From Roseiconus nitratireducens (GTDB taxonomy: Bacteria; Planctomycetota; Planctomycetia; Pirellulales; Pirellulaceae), in assembly GCF_008629675.1 (NCBI RefSeq), contig NZ_VWOX01000017.1, positions 62,001 to 126,000 of the forward strand: a stretch of DNA of 64,000 nt, given 5' to 3'. Made by a program: the position numbers and the translations under genes. The notes beneath the pieces were generated by a model. It was not told the origin of the DNA. It saw only the letters and a list, made by a program, of their open reading frames with translations, and made no database searches. Positions 54,883-63,269 of this stretch are shown in pieces (within the stretch, counting starts at the first letter, position 1; the number at the start of each line of letters is the position of its first letter).

Positions 54883-55308
54883 ATGATCTCCAAAACCGCT
54901 GAATACGCCCTGCGCTCGGTTGTCTGCTTGGGCGGACAGCCTGATCGCCCCCGGTCCGCCGACACGCTCTCAAAACAAACTCAAGTGCCGCGCCGATATC
55001 TCGCCCGAGTCCTGCAAGACTTGTGCGCCGCCGGCCTGGTGAGGTCTCGGCCCGGTCCCGGCGGTGGCTATGAGCTTGTCATTGCCCCAGACAAGTTGAC
55101 GATTCTGGAAATCATCAATACGGTCGCGCCGATCGAGCGCATCGATCAATGTCCGCTGGGTCTCAAGACGCATACCGAACTTTGTCCGTTGCACGCCGAA
55201 CTCGACCGCGCCTACGCCGCCACCGAACGCGCGTTTGCCAGCGTGACCATTCAGGACTTGGTCGATTCCACAAACCCGATCATTCCGCTTTGTGAAAACG
55301 CAACATGA
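54883..55308 (+). CDS. Rrf2-family regulator, NsrR-like
   Basis: ATG 54883 gives 141 residues with the Rrf2 winged helix: MISKTAEYALRSVVCL, QVPRRYLARVLQDLCAAGLV and RSRPGPGGGYELVIAP. The C-terminal cluster region has Cys90, Cys101 and His104 (DQCPLG then ELCPLH). NsrR and IscR use three Cys; here only two are in place, so a His or Asp may complete a 4Fe-4S or 2Fe-2S site. Position opposite hmp suggests NO sensing and repression of hmp. The stop overlaps the following DUF3565 gene. Whether it is NsrR in the strict sense cannot be decided from sequence alone. Confidence 0.87.
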   Translation: MISKTAEYALRSVVCLGGQPDRPRSADTLSKQTQVPRRYLARVLQDLCAAGLVRSRPGPGGGYELVIAPDKLTILEIINTVAPIERIDQCPLGLKTHTELCPLHAELDRAYAATERAFASVTIQDLVDSTNPIIPLCENAT

Positions 55309-55544
55309 CAATGTCCCGCAGTGATTTCTGTCAGCCGATCGTTGGTTACCACCTCGACGAAGAAGGTCACTGGGTGGCTCAGCTTCGGTGTGGGCACAAC
55401 CAACACGTGCGACATGACCCGCCGATGGTACGTCGGGAGTGGGTACGGTCCGAGCGGGGACGACGTTCCATGATCGGATTCCGGCTTGACTGTAAAAAAT
55501 GCGCCGAGAACGCACCGGCCAACGAGCAACAGGAGACCCTTTGA
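55305..55544 (+). CDS. DUF3565 small Cys/His protein
   Basis: A 79-residue cytoplasmic protein starting at an ATG that overlaps the regulator stop. It has the DUF3565 signature: PIVGYHLDEEGHWVAQLRCG, HNQHVRHDPPM and a C-terminal LDCKKC. The HxxH and CxxC arrangement suggests a small zinc or metal site. DUF3565 genes often accompany nitrogen-oxide and flavohemoglobin genes in other bacteria, but the function is unknown. Its stop overlaps the DUF3365 start, so the regulator, DUF3565 and DUF3365 form one translationally coupled operon. Confidence 0.8.
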   Translation: MTMSRSDFCQPIVGYHLDEEGHWVAQLRCGHNQHVRHDPPMVRREWVRSERGRRSMIGFRLDCKKCAENAPANEQQETL

Positions 55545-56098
55545 TGAACGTTCGAACGGTGCTGGTGTTCACCGCCATTCTGTGCGGTATCGCATGGACA
55601 TCGGCTGACGACGATCCCTCCGCCATTCCGGCAACGGAAGAGACCTACCCGACCAACTCAAGCGAAGCTCGTTCCCGGGCAAGACTATTGCACGAGCTCG
55701 TCCACGGCACTTTGCAAATCATGCATCGAGATTTCTTCGATGAAGACAACGCGCACGCAATTCCGTCAGCCTCGCTTGAAGATGTATTTCACGAAATGGC
55801 CGACCGGTTCCAGGTTAAAATGAAGTGGTTGATCGTCAATACAGACGTCGTCAACGTTGACCACGAAGCCAAAACGAAGTTCGAGGAAGACGCGGTCAAG
55901 GCGTTGGCGGCCGGAAAGCCGTTTGTGGAGCAAACGACGGAGGGTCTCTACCGATTCGTCGGTCCGATCCGTCTGGGTTCACAATGTTTGAAATGCCATG
56001 TCAAGCGACGCACCGACAATCGGGACCGCACGGCAGGGCTGGTCATCACTATGCCGCTGAATGACCGATCGTCCATCTCAGCCTCGTCCGTTGATTGA
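55544..56098 (+). CDS. Exported DUF3365 (Tll0287-like) c-type heme protein
   Basis: ATG 55544 with AGGAG upstream gives 184 residues: a signal peptide ending near TSAD, then a PAS-like sensor fold of the DUF3365 type (ELVHGTLQIMHRDFFDEDNA, EMADRFQVKMKWLIVNTDVV, FVEQTTEGLYRFVGPIRLGS). The C-terminal heme motif is CLKCH. Tll0287-like domains bind c-type heme and are proposed redox or gas sensors. Coupled to an NsrR-like regulator opposite hmp, it may sense or bind NO in the periplasm; that is inference. No transmembrane signalling domain is attached, so it could also be a simple NO or electron carrier. Confidence 0.83.
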   Translation: MNVRTVLVFTAILCGIAWTSADDDPSAIPATEETYPTNSSEARSRARLLHELVHGTLQIMHRDFFDEDNAHAIPSASLEDVFHEMADRFQVKMKWLIVNTDVVNVDHEAKTKFEEDAVKALAAGKPFVEQTTEGLYRFVGPIRLGSQCLKCHVKRRTDNRDRTAGLVITMPLNDRSSISASSVD

Positions 56099-56479
56099 GT
56101 CGAGCGACGCGGCGGTCCAGCAAGCGAGAAGACGACCCTGTCGCTTTCTGAACGCGAGTTTTCGGGGCCGGGTCCTAATTGAGCATGCCAAACGGCCGGG
56201 CCCTCGGCCCTCCCGGTTGATGGGTGAACCATCACCCAGCCCTGCCGGGCAGGGCTGAATAAATCGCGGGGGCGTTGCCCCGACCCGAAACACCGCATTC
56301 GTCGGGCGATCGCGGGCCGAAGGTACGGCGGTTTGCTCAGCCCAGCCCGCCAGAGCTGGGGACATCCGCAAATAAAGAAAATCGAGGGCCAACGGCCCGC
56401 CGTTTGGCTGCAAGGCGCGATCGACTCGGATTACATTCACGGGCCCCTTGCCTTCCGCGTCGATTCGAAGGAATCTCTC
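56099..56479. other. Hairpin-rich intergenic region, including a double hairpin at 56221-56256
   Basis: About 380 bases with no credible gene. TGGGTGA-acca-TCACCCA (56221-56238) is followed at once by AGCCCTGC-cgg-GCAGGGCT (56238-56256). Weaker arms CCCAGC/GCTGGG lie near 56340-56360. Short open frames crossing it translate these repeats. It may end the DUF3365 transcript or be another interspersed repeat family; no T-run is present. The promoter of the next gene must lie near 56400-56460. Confidence 0.55.
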
Positions 56480-57451
56480 ATGCAATGCCTTTCTGATCTT
56501 GCCCCGATCTGCCCGGCTGCGTTTTGGATCGCGCTGACCCTCGGAACCATGGTTCCGGCGACGGCTCAGACCGACTCCCCGATCAAAGTGATCAGCGACA
56601 GCCCGTTGCCCGCGGGCGACGGATTCGCCGCAGAGTTTTCCCGCGATCAAGACATCGCCAACCATTCGGCCGTGATCTTTTCCGACGACTTCGAGTCCGG
56701 AGAACTGGGGGCGAAGTGGGACGACACCAGCAACCGTGGTGACTCGCTCGCGTACGTTCACGAGTCTGCCAGCCAAACGTCTCAAAACCCAAGCCTGCTG
56801 GGGGAGCGATCGCTGAAAGTGACTGCGACCCTGGGCGAAAACACGGGCGGCGGTTTCACCAAGTGGTTCGAATCCGCCGATCGACTTTTCATTCGGTTCT
56901 ACACCAAGTTCGACAAGGACTGTGACTACGTCCATCACTTCTGCACCCTGCGAGCGAACAAATCGCTTCAGGGCGGCGACCGCTGGAGTGGGTTTGGTGG
57001 AGCCGGAGAGCTGCCCGATGGCGACGAACGCTTCTCAACCGCAATCGAACCGTGGGGCAATTGGGGCCGGTGGCCCCCACCGGGTCGCTGGAATTTCTAT
57101 TCCTATTGGCACACGATGAACGAAAGCCCCGACGGGAAGTACTGGGGCAACGGATTTCGACCGGAATCGCAACCCAACATTCAGCGTGGTAGCTGGATCT
57201 GCGTCGAATTCATGATTCGACACAATACGCCGGGGCAAAACGATGGGGAGCAAGCTTTCTGGATTGACGGTGAACTGCGCGGGCATTGGAAAGGATTCAA
57301 TTGGCGCACCAGCCCAACGCTGTTTGCGAACGCACTGACGTTGGAAAGCTACGTGACCGATCGCTGGACGAAACAGTCGGAGAATGTGGTGTACTTCGAC
57401 AACGTCGTCATCGCGAAAGAGTACATCGGACCGTCGGGAAAAGATGGATGA
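56480..57451 (+). CDS. Exported protein of unknown function, possibly a concanavalin-like polysaccharide-binding or lyase fold
   Basis: ATG 56480 with AAGGA eight bases upstream gives 323 residues and a signal peptide ending near ATAQ. The body is beta-rich and aromatic: SAVIFSDDFESGELGAKWDD, GGGFTKWFESADRLFIRFYT, AIEPWGNWGRWPPPGRWNFY and ESYVTDRWTKQSENVVYFDN. The opening DDFESG and closing VYFDNVVIA are typical of LamG/concanavalin-like jelly-roll domains in glycan-active secreted proteins. No catalytic residues can be assigned. Similar proteins are common in planctomycete genomes. The frame is open upstream to 56333, but that part lies in repeat DNA. Confidence 0.75.
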   Translation: MQCLSDLAPICPAAFWIALTLGTMVPATAQTDSPIKVISDSPLPAGDGFAAEFSRDQDIANHSAVIFSDDFESGELGAKWDDTSNRGDSLAYVHESASQTSQNPSLLGERSLKVTATLGENTGGGFTKWFESADRLFIRFYTKFDKDCDYVHHFCTLRANKSLQGGDRWSGFGGAGELPDGDERFSTAIEPWGNWGRWPPPGRWNFYSYWHTMNESPDGKYWGNGFRPESQPNIQRGSWICVEFMIRHNTPGQNDGEQAFWIDGELRGHWKGFNWRTSPTLFANALTLESYVTDRWTKQSENVVYFDNVVIAKEYIGPSGKDG

Positions 57452-57500
57452 TCGCGAATCTTAGAACGCGCCCGGTGAAATCGTGACCCGGGCGGCCAGG

Positions 57501-57516
57501 CCCCGCTTCGGCGGGG
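57501..57516 (+). terminator. UUCG-tetraloop hairpin after the jelly-roll protein gene
   Basis: CCCCGC-TTCG-GCGGGG is a six-base GC stem with the very stable UUCG tetraloop, 50 bases after the stop at 57451. No T-run follows; it may act as a terminator or an mRNA end-protecting hairpin. Confidence 0.5.
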
Positions 57517-57643
57517 ACCTGAAGGGGGCGAATGAACATTTCCTTCCACCAAAACTGCAAACCACGGTGTTTTTGCATGAAAGTGGTTCTGTCCAACTAA
57601 GCTGTTCAATTCTTTACCCGATTCCACCTCTGCATCTGCACAA

Positions 57644-59491
57644 ATGAATCGACTCTGGATTCCCGTTTCTGGCCTTTTTCTTTTCTTAAGTCCACCGTCC
57701 AAGGCGGCTGAAGTCAAAATCCCCGTCATCGAGGAAGGGGAGGCACAGATCATCAAGGAACTGGAGGACTCCGACTACTGGATCCGACATGACCTTTGGG
57801 TGGAGACCGAGTTCGATTCGGATGGCGATGACATGCTGGATCGGATGCACGTCAGCGTCACACGGCCGACCCAGACCGATACGCAGTCGCTGAAGCTCCC
57901 GGTGATCTACAACTCAAGCCCCTACTTCGCCGGCACGGCGGGTGGTGACGAATCGTATTTCTGGGACCCGCGGCAAGAGCTGGGTGCCGAGCCCCCGCAA
58001 CGATCGGCCGCGCCAGCGGTTGAAAGAAAGGGAACGCGTCCCATCATCTCGAAACGCCATGTGAAAGACTGGCTTCCGCGTGGTTTCATTGTCGTTCATT
58101 CCAGTGCCCCTGGAACCGGTTTATCGCAAGGGTGCCCAACGGTCGGTGGCAACCCGGAGGCGCTCGCGCCCAAAGCCGTGATCGATTGGTTGTGCGGGCG
58201 GGGCAAGGGGTTCACCGAACCCGTGGGAGGAGAACCCGTGGAGGCTTATTGGTCATCGGGAAAAGTCGGCATGACCGGGACCAGCTACAACGGAACGATC
58301 CCTCTGGCGGCGGCAACGACAGGTGTGCCTGGGCTGGAAGTGATCATTCCCGTGGCTCCCAACACCTCGTACTACCACTATTACCGATCCAACGGCTTGG
58401 TTCGCCATCCTGGCGGATACCTCGGTGAAGACATCGATGTTCTGTACGACTTCATTCACAGCGGCGGCGACGAACAGACGCAGGCCTATTGTGATTGCAA
58501 CGTTCGCGACGAATTGATGCAAGGCAACCAAGACCGGGCGACTGGTGACTACAACGACTTCTGGCAATCCCGCGACTACCTCAACCGAATTGATGGCGTG
58601 AATTGCGCGGTGCTGATGGCGCACGCCTTCAACGATTGGAATGTGGTTCCAGAACACAGCATCCGCATCTACCAAGCTCTCCGGAACAACGGTGTTCAAG
58701 CTCAACTGTACATGCACCAAGGTGGACACGGAGGACCTCCGCCGATCAGCATGATGAATCGATGGTTCACCCATTACTTGTACGGCGAGGACAACGGCGT
58801 CGAAAACGACTCGAAGTCGTGGATTGTTCGGGAGAACGATGAACGGGAGAAGCCGACGGAGTATCCGGATTACCCGCACCCCTGGGCGAAGGATGTCCTG
58901 GTTTATCCGGTTTCAGGCTCTCCCCAGCGAGGTCGCCTGCAGATGGTTCCGATCGAGGAACCGAGCACGGAAACGCTTGTTGACAACTTTTCTTTCTCAG
59001 GCGAATCGCTCGCCCAAGCGGAGTTCACGGACCATCGATTGATCTACACCACGCCGGAATTGAGCGAAGCGGTTCATCTGTCCGGAACCCCACGGGTGAA
59101 GCTGAGAATGGCTTGTGATCGTCCGGCAGCGAACTTGAGTGTTTGGCTGGTTTCACTGCCTTGGAACACGAAAAACAACGCAACGATCACCGACAACATC
59201 ATCACGCGCGGATGGGCGGACCCGCAGAACACCAAATCGATGCGTGAAAGCGAACCGTTGGTGCCCGGTCAGTTCTACGACGTAGAATTCGACCTGCAAC
59301 CTGATGATCAGGTGATTGCCAAAGGGCAGCAGATCGGCTTGATGATCTTTTCGAGCGACCGTGACTACACGTTGCACCCCACACCGGGCACCAAGCTCAC
59401 AATCGATCTCCAGCAAACCCACCTGAGCCTGCCGGTCGTTGGAGGTACCCTGCATTTCAAGCCGACCAATGAAGCTGTTCAAAACGAATGA
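57644..59491 (+). CDS. Exported CocE/NonD-family hydrolase (S15, X-Pro dipeptidyl-peptidase type)
   Basis: The 615-residue protein starts at an ATG followed by a signal peptide (LWIPVSGLFLFLSPPSKA). The alpha/beta hydrolase core has nucleophile Ser in KVGMTGTSYNGTIPLAAAT, acid Asp in VLMAHAFNDWNVVPEHSIRI and His in YMHQGGHGG. A helical cap lies between them. The C-terminal jelly-roll (from about residue 440: VDNFSFSGESLAQAEFTDHR, HLSGTPRVKLRMACD) is typical of PepX/CocE enzymes. Relatives cleave X-Pro dipeptides or hydrolyse esters such as cocaine or glutaryl-acyl groups. Substrate and pathway are not indicated by the neighbours. It converges with the methyltransferase-like gene, whose stop is eight bases away. 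Confidence 0.87.
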   Translation: MNRLWIPVSGLFLFLSPPSKAAEVKIPVIEEGEAQIIKELEDSDYWIRHDLWVETEFDSDGDDMLDRMHVSVTRPTQTDTQSLKLPVIYNSSPYFAGTAGGDESYFWDPRQELGAEPPQRSAAPAVERKGTRPIISKRHVKDWLPRGFIVVHSSAPGTGLSQGCPTVGGNPEALAPKAVIDWLCGRGKGFTEPVGGEPVEAYWSSGKVGMTGTSYNGTIPLAAATTGVPGLEVIIPVAPNTSYYHYYRSNGLVRHPGGYLGEDIDVLYDFIHSGGDEQTQAYCDCNVRDELMQGNQDRATGDYNDFWQSRDYLNRIDGVNCAVLMAHAFNDWNVVPEHSIRIYQALRNNGVQAQLYMHQGGHGGPPPISMMNRWFTHYLYGEDNGVENDSKSWIVRENDEREKPTEYPDYPHPWAKDVLVYPVSGSPQRGRLQMVPIEEPSTETLVDNFSFSGESLAQAEFTDHRLIYTTPELSEAVHLSGTPRVKLRMACDRPAANLSVWLVSLPWNTKNNATITDNIITRGWADPQNTKSMRESEPLVPGQFYDVEFDLQPDDQVIAKGQQIGLMIFSSDRDYTLHPTPGTKLTIDLQQTHLSLPVVGGTLHFKPTNEAVQNE

Positions 59492-59499
59492 ACAAGCGG

Positions 59500-59934
59500 T
59501 CAGCCTGAGCCCCGGAAGTGGCTCCACGTCTGCTCGCGAACAACAGCGTCGTGTTCCACCGGGGCGTTGCGAAACACGGTCTGCGTAACACTCTGATGGC
59601 CAATCTTTGTCAGAGCCGTCGATAGCGGTTGTCCCAGTAATGGTTTCGCAACGCGATGCGGGTCGGCGAGGCCCCAGTGGTGGCGAAGAATGATGAACCC
59701 TCCGTCGACAACGACGCGCCGGAACTCGAGAACGGCCGAACGAAGCAGCGGCGTTCGCTCCATCAACAGGACTTGGACGCTCTTCGCTGGCAGTGGGATT
59801 GCGTCAGCACGACCGGACAATCGGCGCGGAATCGGCAGGCCCTTTCCCGGACCAAGCGTCTGAACCGAACTCGGGTTCAGATTCACAGCCTGGCGAAACC
59901 GGCCTTCGCCGCCGACATCAAGAAAGCGAATCAT
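59500..59934 (-). CDS. Short SAM-methyltransferase-like protein
   Basis: A 144-residue frame with a methyltransferase-like opening (RFLDVGGEGRF, the Gly-rich AdoMet loop), then GRADAIPLPAKSVQVLLMER, VLEFRRVVVDGGFIILRHHW and a weak C-terminus. It is shorter than normal class I methyltransferases (about 200-250 residues) and seems to lack the first helices before motif I and the substrate-binding end. It may be a compact family member or a truncated relic. An antisense frame at 59656-60120 overlaps it, but its composition is not protein-like, so this strand is preferred. Confidence in the gene is moderate. Confidence 0.6.
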   Translation of the reverse strand: MIRFLDVGGEGRFRQAVNLNPSSVQTLGPGKGLPIPRRLSGRADAIPLPAKSVQVLLMERTPLLRSAVLEFRRVVVDGGFIILRHHWGLADPHRVAKPLLGQPLSTALTKIGHQSVTQTVFRNAPVEHDAVVREQTWSHFRGSG

Positions 59935-60141
59935 GGCATCACGAAAGCGAGACGAATGGGGAACAGCGACAATCCTCCCATCATTGACGCTCGACTCTCG
60001 TTAAAAGGAAGCGTGAACGATTTGGATGCGTCCGCCTCCCTTTTCTTCACAGCCAAGAGAATTTTTGTTGAAGACTGCTGCAATTGCGTCGGAAACGCTC
60101 GCCCCCTTGACGCGGGCTGACGCCGCCATTTGAATAAAAAC

Positions 60142-60160
60142 TCAATTGAACACTTATTGA
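60142..60160. promoter_or_regulatory. Inverted repeat just upstream of the arsR-type gene, operator candidate
   Basis: TCAAT-N9-ATTGA lies 12 bases before the start codon in a locally AT-rich stretch (60128-60172). ArsR/SmtB repressors bind AT-rich inverted repeats over their own promoters, so self-regulation and control of the pst genes is plausible. Confidence 0.4.
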
Positions 60161-60171
60161 TGCGATTTTAA

Positions 60172-60495
60172 ATGAAATCTCCCTTTCAGGTCCTGAGAGA
60201 GCGCGGCGAAGACGACTTCAGCTGCGCGAGCGTTCTCAAAGTGCTCGCGGATGACACTCGATTGGGGGTTGTGGAGCGTCTGCTCGATGGCCCCTCCACT
60301 GTGACGGAGATCAACGAGACACTCGGTGTGGAATCGACGCTGCTATCCCATCACTTGAAAGCTCTTCGTGAAGCAAAGCTGGTGACGCGCACCAGACAGG
60401 GCCGTTATGCGGTGTATGCACTTGCGCCGGAGTTATTGGCTCGTCGCAAAGGCCGTTCGGTTGACCTCGGCTGTTGCAAGATTTCGTTCTCTTGA
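60172..60495 (+). CDS. ArsR/SmtB-family transcriptional regulator
   Basis: A 107-residue winged-helix protein: VLKVLADDTRLGVVERLLDG, then ESTLLSHHLKALREAKLVTR and QGRYAVYALAPELL. The classical As(III) site (ELCVCDL) in the recognition region is absent. Cysteines are at 18 (DFSCASVL) and 101-102 (DLGCCKISF), which could together form a soft-metal or arsenite site of a different type. It precedes pstS by 194 bases on the same strand and probably controls the phosphate importer. Regulation by arsenite or by another ligand cannot be distinguished from the sequence. Confidence 0.85.
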   Translation: MKSPFQVLRERGEDDFSCASVLKVLADDTRLGVVERLLDGPSTVTEINETLGVESTLLSHHLKALREAKLVTRTRQGRYAVYALAPELLARRKGRSVDLGCCKISFS

Positions 60496-60689
60496 TGCTC
60501 CTACTCGGTTCGCTCGCAGAGACTATCCACGCCAAAGCCTCAAGCTCTTTTTTATTTGCATCCCCGTTTGTTACTTGGAAGGAACGCGCGTACCCGCGAA
60601 ATGCTTTGCAGAGACGAATTCGAACGCGATGGCACGCAAGCAGCACTCCGGGTATGGGTCTTCGATACCGACCAACAGGCCTCCGTCCG

Positions 60690-61547
60690 ATGAAGTACTT
60701 TCTGTCCATGTCCTTCGTATTGCTGTGTCTGACGCTCGCCGGTTGCACATCATCCCCGTCGACGAATAGCAACTCCAACGAACTCTCCGGACAACTCACA
60801 CTCACTGGGTCCAGCACGGTTGCTCCGCTGGCTGCCGAGATTGCCAAGCGGTTCGAGCGGCAACACTCGAAGGTCCGAATCGATGTTCAGACTGGAGGTA
60901 GCGGAAAGGGGATCGCGGATGTACGCCGGGGCGTGGCGGATATCGGCATGGCAAGCCGGCGTCTCGCATCCGATGAAACTGATCTCACGGCCCACCAGAT
61001 TGCCGCCGATGGGGTGGGGCTGATTGTTCATCAGTCCAATTCGATCGCGGAATTGTCTCCCGATCAGATCATCGCGATCTACACGGACAAATCCAACAAC
61101 TGGCAGGACGTCGGAGGGGATGACAAGAAGATCACTGTCGTTCACAAAGCGGAAGGACGTGCAACGCTCGAAGTTTTCCTGAAACATTTCGGGATCGACA
61201 ATCCCAGCGTGAAGAGCGATGTCATTGTTGGCGAAAACGAACACGCCATCAAAACTGTCGCTGGAACGGAAGGTGCCATCGGCTACGTTTCCATTGGCAC
61301 CGCCGAAGCAGATATCGAATCCGGTGTACCGATTCGCCTATTGCCGCTCGATGGCGTGGAGGCAAAGACGGTCAACGTGGCTAGCGGAGCCTTTCCGATG
61401 AGCCGCCCGCTGAACTTGGTCACGGCCGATCCTTCCTCCCAGCTGGCCATGGAATTCATTCAATTTTGCCAATCCGCCGACGTCCATGACCTGGTCAAGT
61501 CTCAGTATTTCGTTCCCATAACGAAAGGGTCTGACATTGCGAAGTGA
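60690..61547 (+). CDS. pstS: PstS-like phosphate-binding lipoprotein
   Basis: ATG 60690 gives 285 residues with a lipoprotein signal (lipobox LAGC). The phosphate-binding fold shows LTLTGSSTVAPLAAEIAKRF, VDVQTGGSGKGIADVRRGVA (with I in place of the first V), DIGMASRRL, WQDVGGDDKKITVVHKAEGR and AIGYVSIGTAEADIESGVPI. The Ser/Thr, Gly-Ser-Gly and Arg contacts expected for phosphate are present. It delivers phosphate to PstCA from the periplasmic face. The long upstream open frame from 60474 is rejected because the lipobox fits only this start. The ribosome binding site is weak. The stop overlaps the TTG start of pstC. Confidence 0.88.
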   Translation: MKYFLSMSFVLLCLTLAGCTSSPSTNSNSNELSGQLTLTGSSTVAPLAAEIAKRFERQHSKVRIDVQTGGSGKGIADVRRGVADIGMASRRLASDETDLTAHQIAADGVGLIVHQSNSIAELSPDQIIAIYTDKSNNWQDVGGDDKKITVVHKAEGRATLEVFLKHFGIDNPSVKSDVIVGENEHAIKTVAGTEGAIGYVSIGTAEADIESGVPIRLLPLDGVEAKTVNVASGAFPMSRPLNLVTADPSSQLAMEFIQFCQSADVHDLVKSQYFVPITKGSDIAK

Positions 61548-62376
61548 TCGATCCCTGACGATTGTCACTCGCACCCTGGCGGCGATTTCGGCTGCAATCG
61601 TCCTGCTGATCATTGGTTTTCTGCTGCGAGAGGCAGCACCGGCACTGCGGCAATTGGGTTTGTCTCGTTTTTTTACCGACGAGAGTTGGCATCCGCTTTC
61701 GAGCCAATTCAATCTGACACCCATGATCGTGGCAACTCTTGTGACCAGCGCGGGAGCGATTCTGATCGCCGCGCCGCTGGGCATTGCCTCGGCAGTCTTC
61801 GTCAATTTTTACGCTCCACACCGGTTGGCAGTCTGGCATCGCAGGCTCATAGAGCTCTTGGCTGGAATTCCATCGGTCGTCTTTGGCTTGTGGGGATTGA
61901 TGGTATTGGCGCCGATCGTCGCCACGTTCGGCGGAAGTGGCCAAAACCTCTTCACGGCAACGATCGTTCTCGGGCTGATGGTTTTGCCAACGGTGGCACT
62001 CTTATCGGACGCAGCAATCGCTGCGCTGCCGCGCCCGTGGATTCAGGGAGCTGCGGCCTTGGGGATGGGGCGATCAGCAATCATTGGATGGGTCGTTTTG
62101 CCCGGCGCCCGCCGCGGCATCGGCAGCGGAATCATGTTGGCCCTCACGCGAGCGTTTGGCGAAACAATGGCGGTGCTCATGCTTGCGGGCAATATCGTCG
62201 AAATGCCTTCGTCGCTACTTTCTCCGGGCCGAACGCTCAATGCGAACATCGCCTTGGAGTTGGGATACGCTACGGCGGGGCATCGGTCCGTGCTATTTGT
62301 CAGCGGCTTGATGCTGATGCTTGTAGTCAGTTGCATCGTGCTTTTGATCTCGCATCGGAGGGGGCATCAAGCGTGA
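61537..62376 (+). CDS. pstC: PstC, phosphate ABC transporter permease
   Basis: TTG start at 61537, overlapping pstS by eleven bases; 279 residues with six membrane helices. The first helix is at about 12-30, and the inner-membrane signature loop is AAALGMGRSAIIGWVVLPGA, matching the EAA motif, followed by LTRAFGETMAVLMLAGN. GIPSVVFGLWGLMVLAPIVA is a conserved PstC block. It forms the channel with PstA. The overlap with pstS indicates translational coupling. The stop overlaps the pstA GTG start by four bases. Confidence 0.9.
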   Translation: MRSDRSLTIVTRTLAAISAAIVLLIIGFLLREAAPALRQLGLSRFFTDESWHPLSSQFNLTPMIVATLVTSAGAILIAAPLGIASAVFVNFYAPHRLAVWHRRLIELLAGIPSVVFGLWGLMVLAPIVATFGGSGQNLFTATIVLGLMVLPTVALLSDAAIAALPRPWIQGAAALGMGRSAIIGWVVLPGARRGIGSGIMLALTRAFGETMAVLMLAGNIVEMPSSLLSPGRTLNANIALELGYATAGHRSVLFVSGLMLMLVVSCIVLLISHRRGHQA

Positions 62377-63269
62377 ACGATAGCGGAACCGCAACATCCA
62401 GGGTGATCGGCGTTCGGCACCACCGGCGCGAAGTCTGCGTCACGGTTGCGGTCTGGACCGCCGCGATGTCCGTGATTGGTTTGCTGATTTGGATCCTGAC
62501 TGACATTGCCGTTCGAGGGCTCGCTGAAATCGATTTTGGATTCTTGATCAGCGACATGCAGAACGCAGGTCGGGAGGGCGGAATTGGTCCCATCATTCTT
62601 TCGACCGGGCTGATCCTGCTGGTTTGTTTGGTCGTGTCGATCCCACTTTCCTTCGGCACGGCAATCGCGTTGACCGAGCGAATCGGGCAGGAAACAGGGT
62701 TCGCATGCAACGTGCGCCGATCGCTGGACGTGCTGGCGGGAGTTCCGTCCATCGTGTTCGGGCTGTTCGGGAACGCGTTCTTTGCGATAACGCTGGGATT
62801 GGGCTATTCGATTCTTTCTGGCGGATTGACGCTGGCATGCATGGTGCTGCCGATACTGATCCGCACATCCGAACAGGCACTCCGGGCTGTCCCAGCCGAG
62901 TATCAATACGCGGCTGCCGCTTTGGGAATGAAACGTACCACCATCCTTTTTCGCGTGGTATTGCCGGTCGCCATGCCGGCGCTTGCCGCAGGGGTCGTTC
63001 TGAGTATCGGACGCGCCTTGGCGGAAACCGCGGCCCTCTTGTTCACGTCGGGATACGTCGCTCGTTCACCCGAATCGCTTCTTGATTCCGGACGCTCGTT
63101 GAGCGTACACATCTATGATCTCGCGATGAATGTTCCGGGCGGAGGGGCGAGGGCGTACGCAACGGCGTGCGTGCTGGTGGCGCTGTTGCTGATGATCAAC
63201 CTGGCAACCGCGTTCTTGCTTCGAATGACAGGAGTGCGACATCGAAGCACGACAGGGGGTACGTGTTGA
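62373..63269 (+). CDS. pstA: PstA, phosphate ABC transporter permease
   Basis: GTG 62373 overlaps the pstC stop (GTGA) and gives 298 residues. The family blocks are GIGPIILSTGLILLVCLVVS, LDVLAGVPSIVFGLFGNAFF, RAVPAEYQYAAAALGMKRTT (EAA loop) and LSIGRALAETAALLFTSGYV. Six helices are visible. A longer in-frame opening from 61686 runs through pstC in another frame and is rejected. It forms the membrane channel with PstC. The stop overlaps the TTG start of pstB. Confidence 0.9.
   Translation: MNDSGTATSRVIGVRHHRREVCVTVAVWTAAMSVIGLLIWILTDIAVRGLAEIDFGFLISDMQNAGREGGIGPIILSTGLILLVCLVVSIPLSFGTAIALTERIGQETGFACNVRRSLDVLAGVPSIVFGLFGNAFFAITLGLGYSILSGGLTLACMVLPILIRTSEQALRAVPAEYQYAAAALGMKRTTILFRVVLPVAMPALAAGVVLSIGRALAETAALLFTSGYVARSPESLLDSGRSLSVHIYDLAMNVPGGGARAYATACVLVALLLMINLATAFLLRMTGVRHRSTTGGTC

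Noticed and set aside
60474..60689. N-terminal extension of pstS
   Set aside because: It would hide the lipoprotein signal and has no family similarity.
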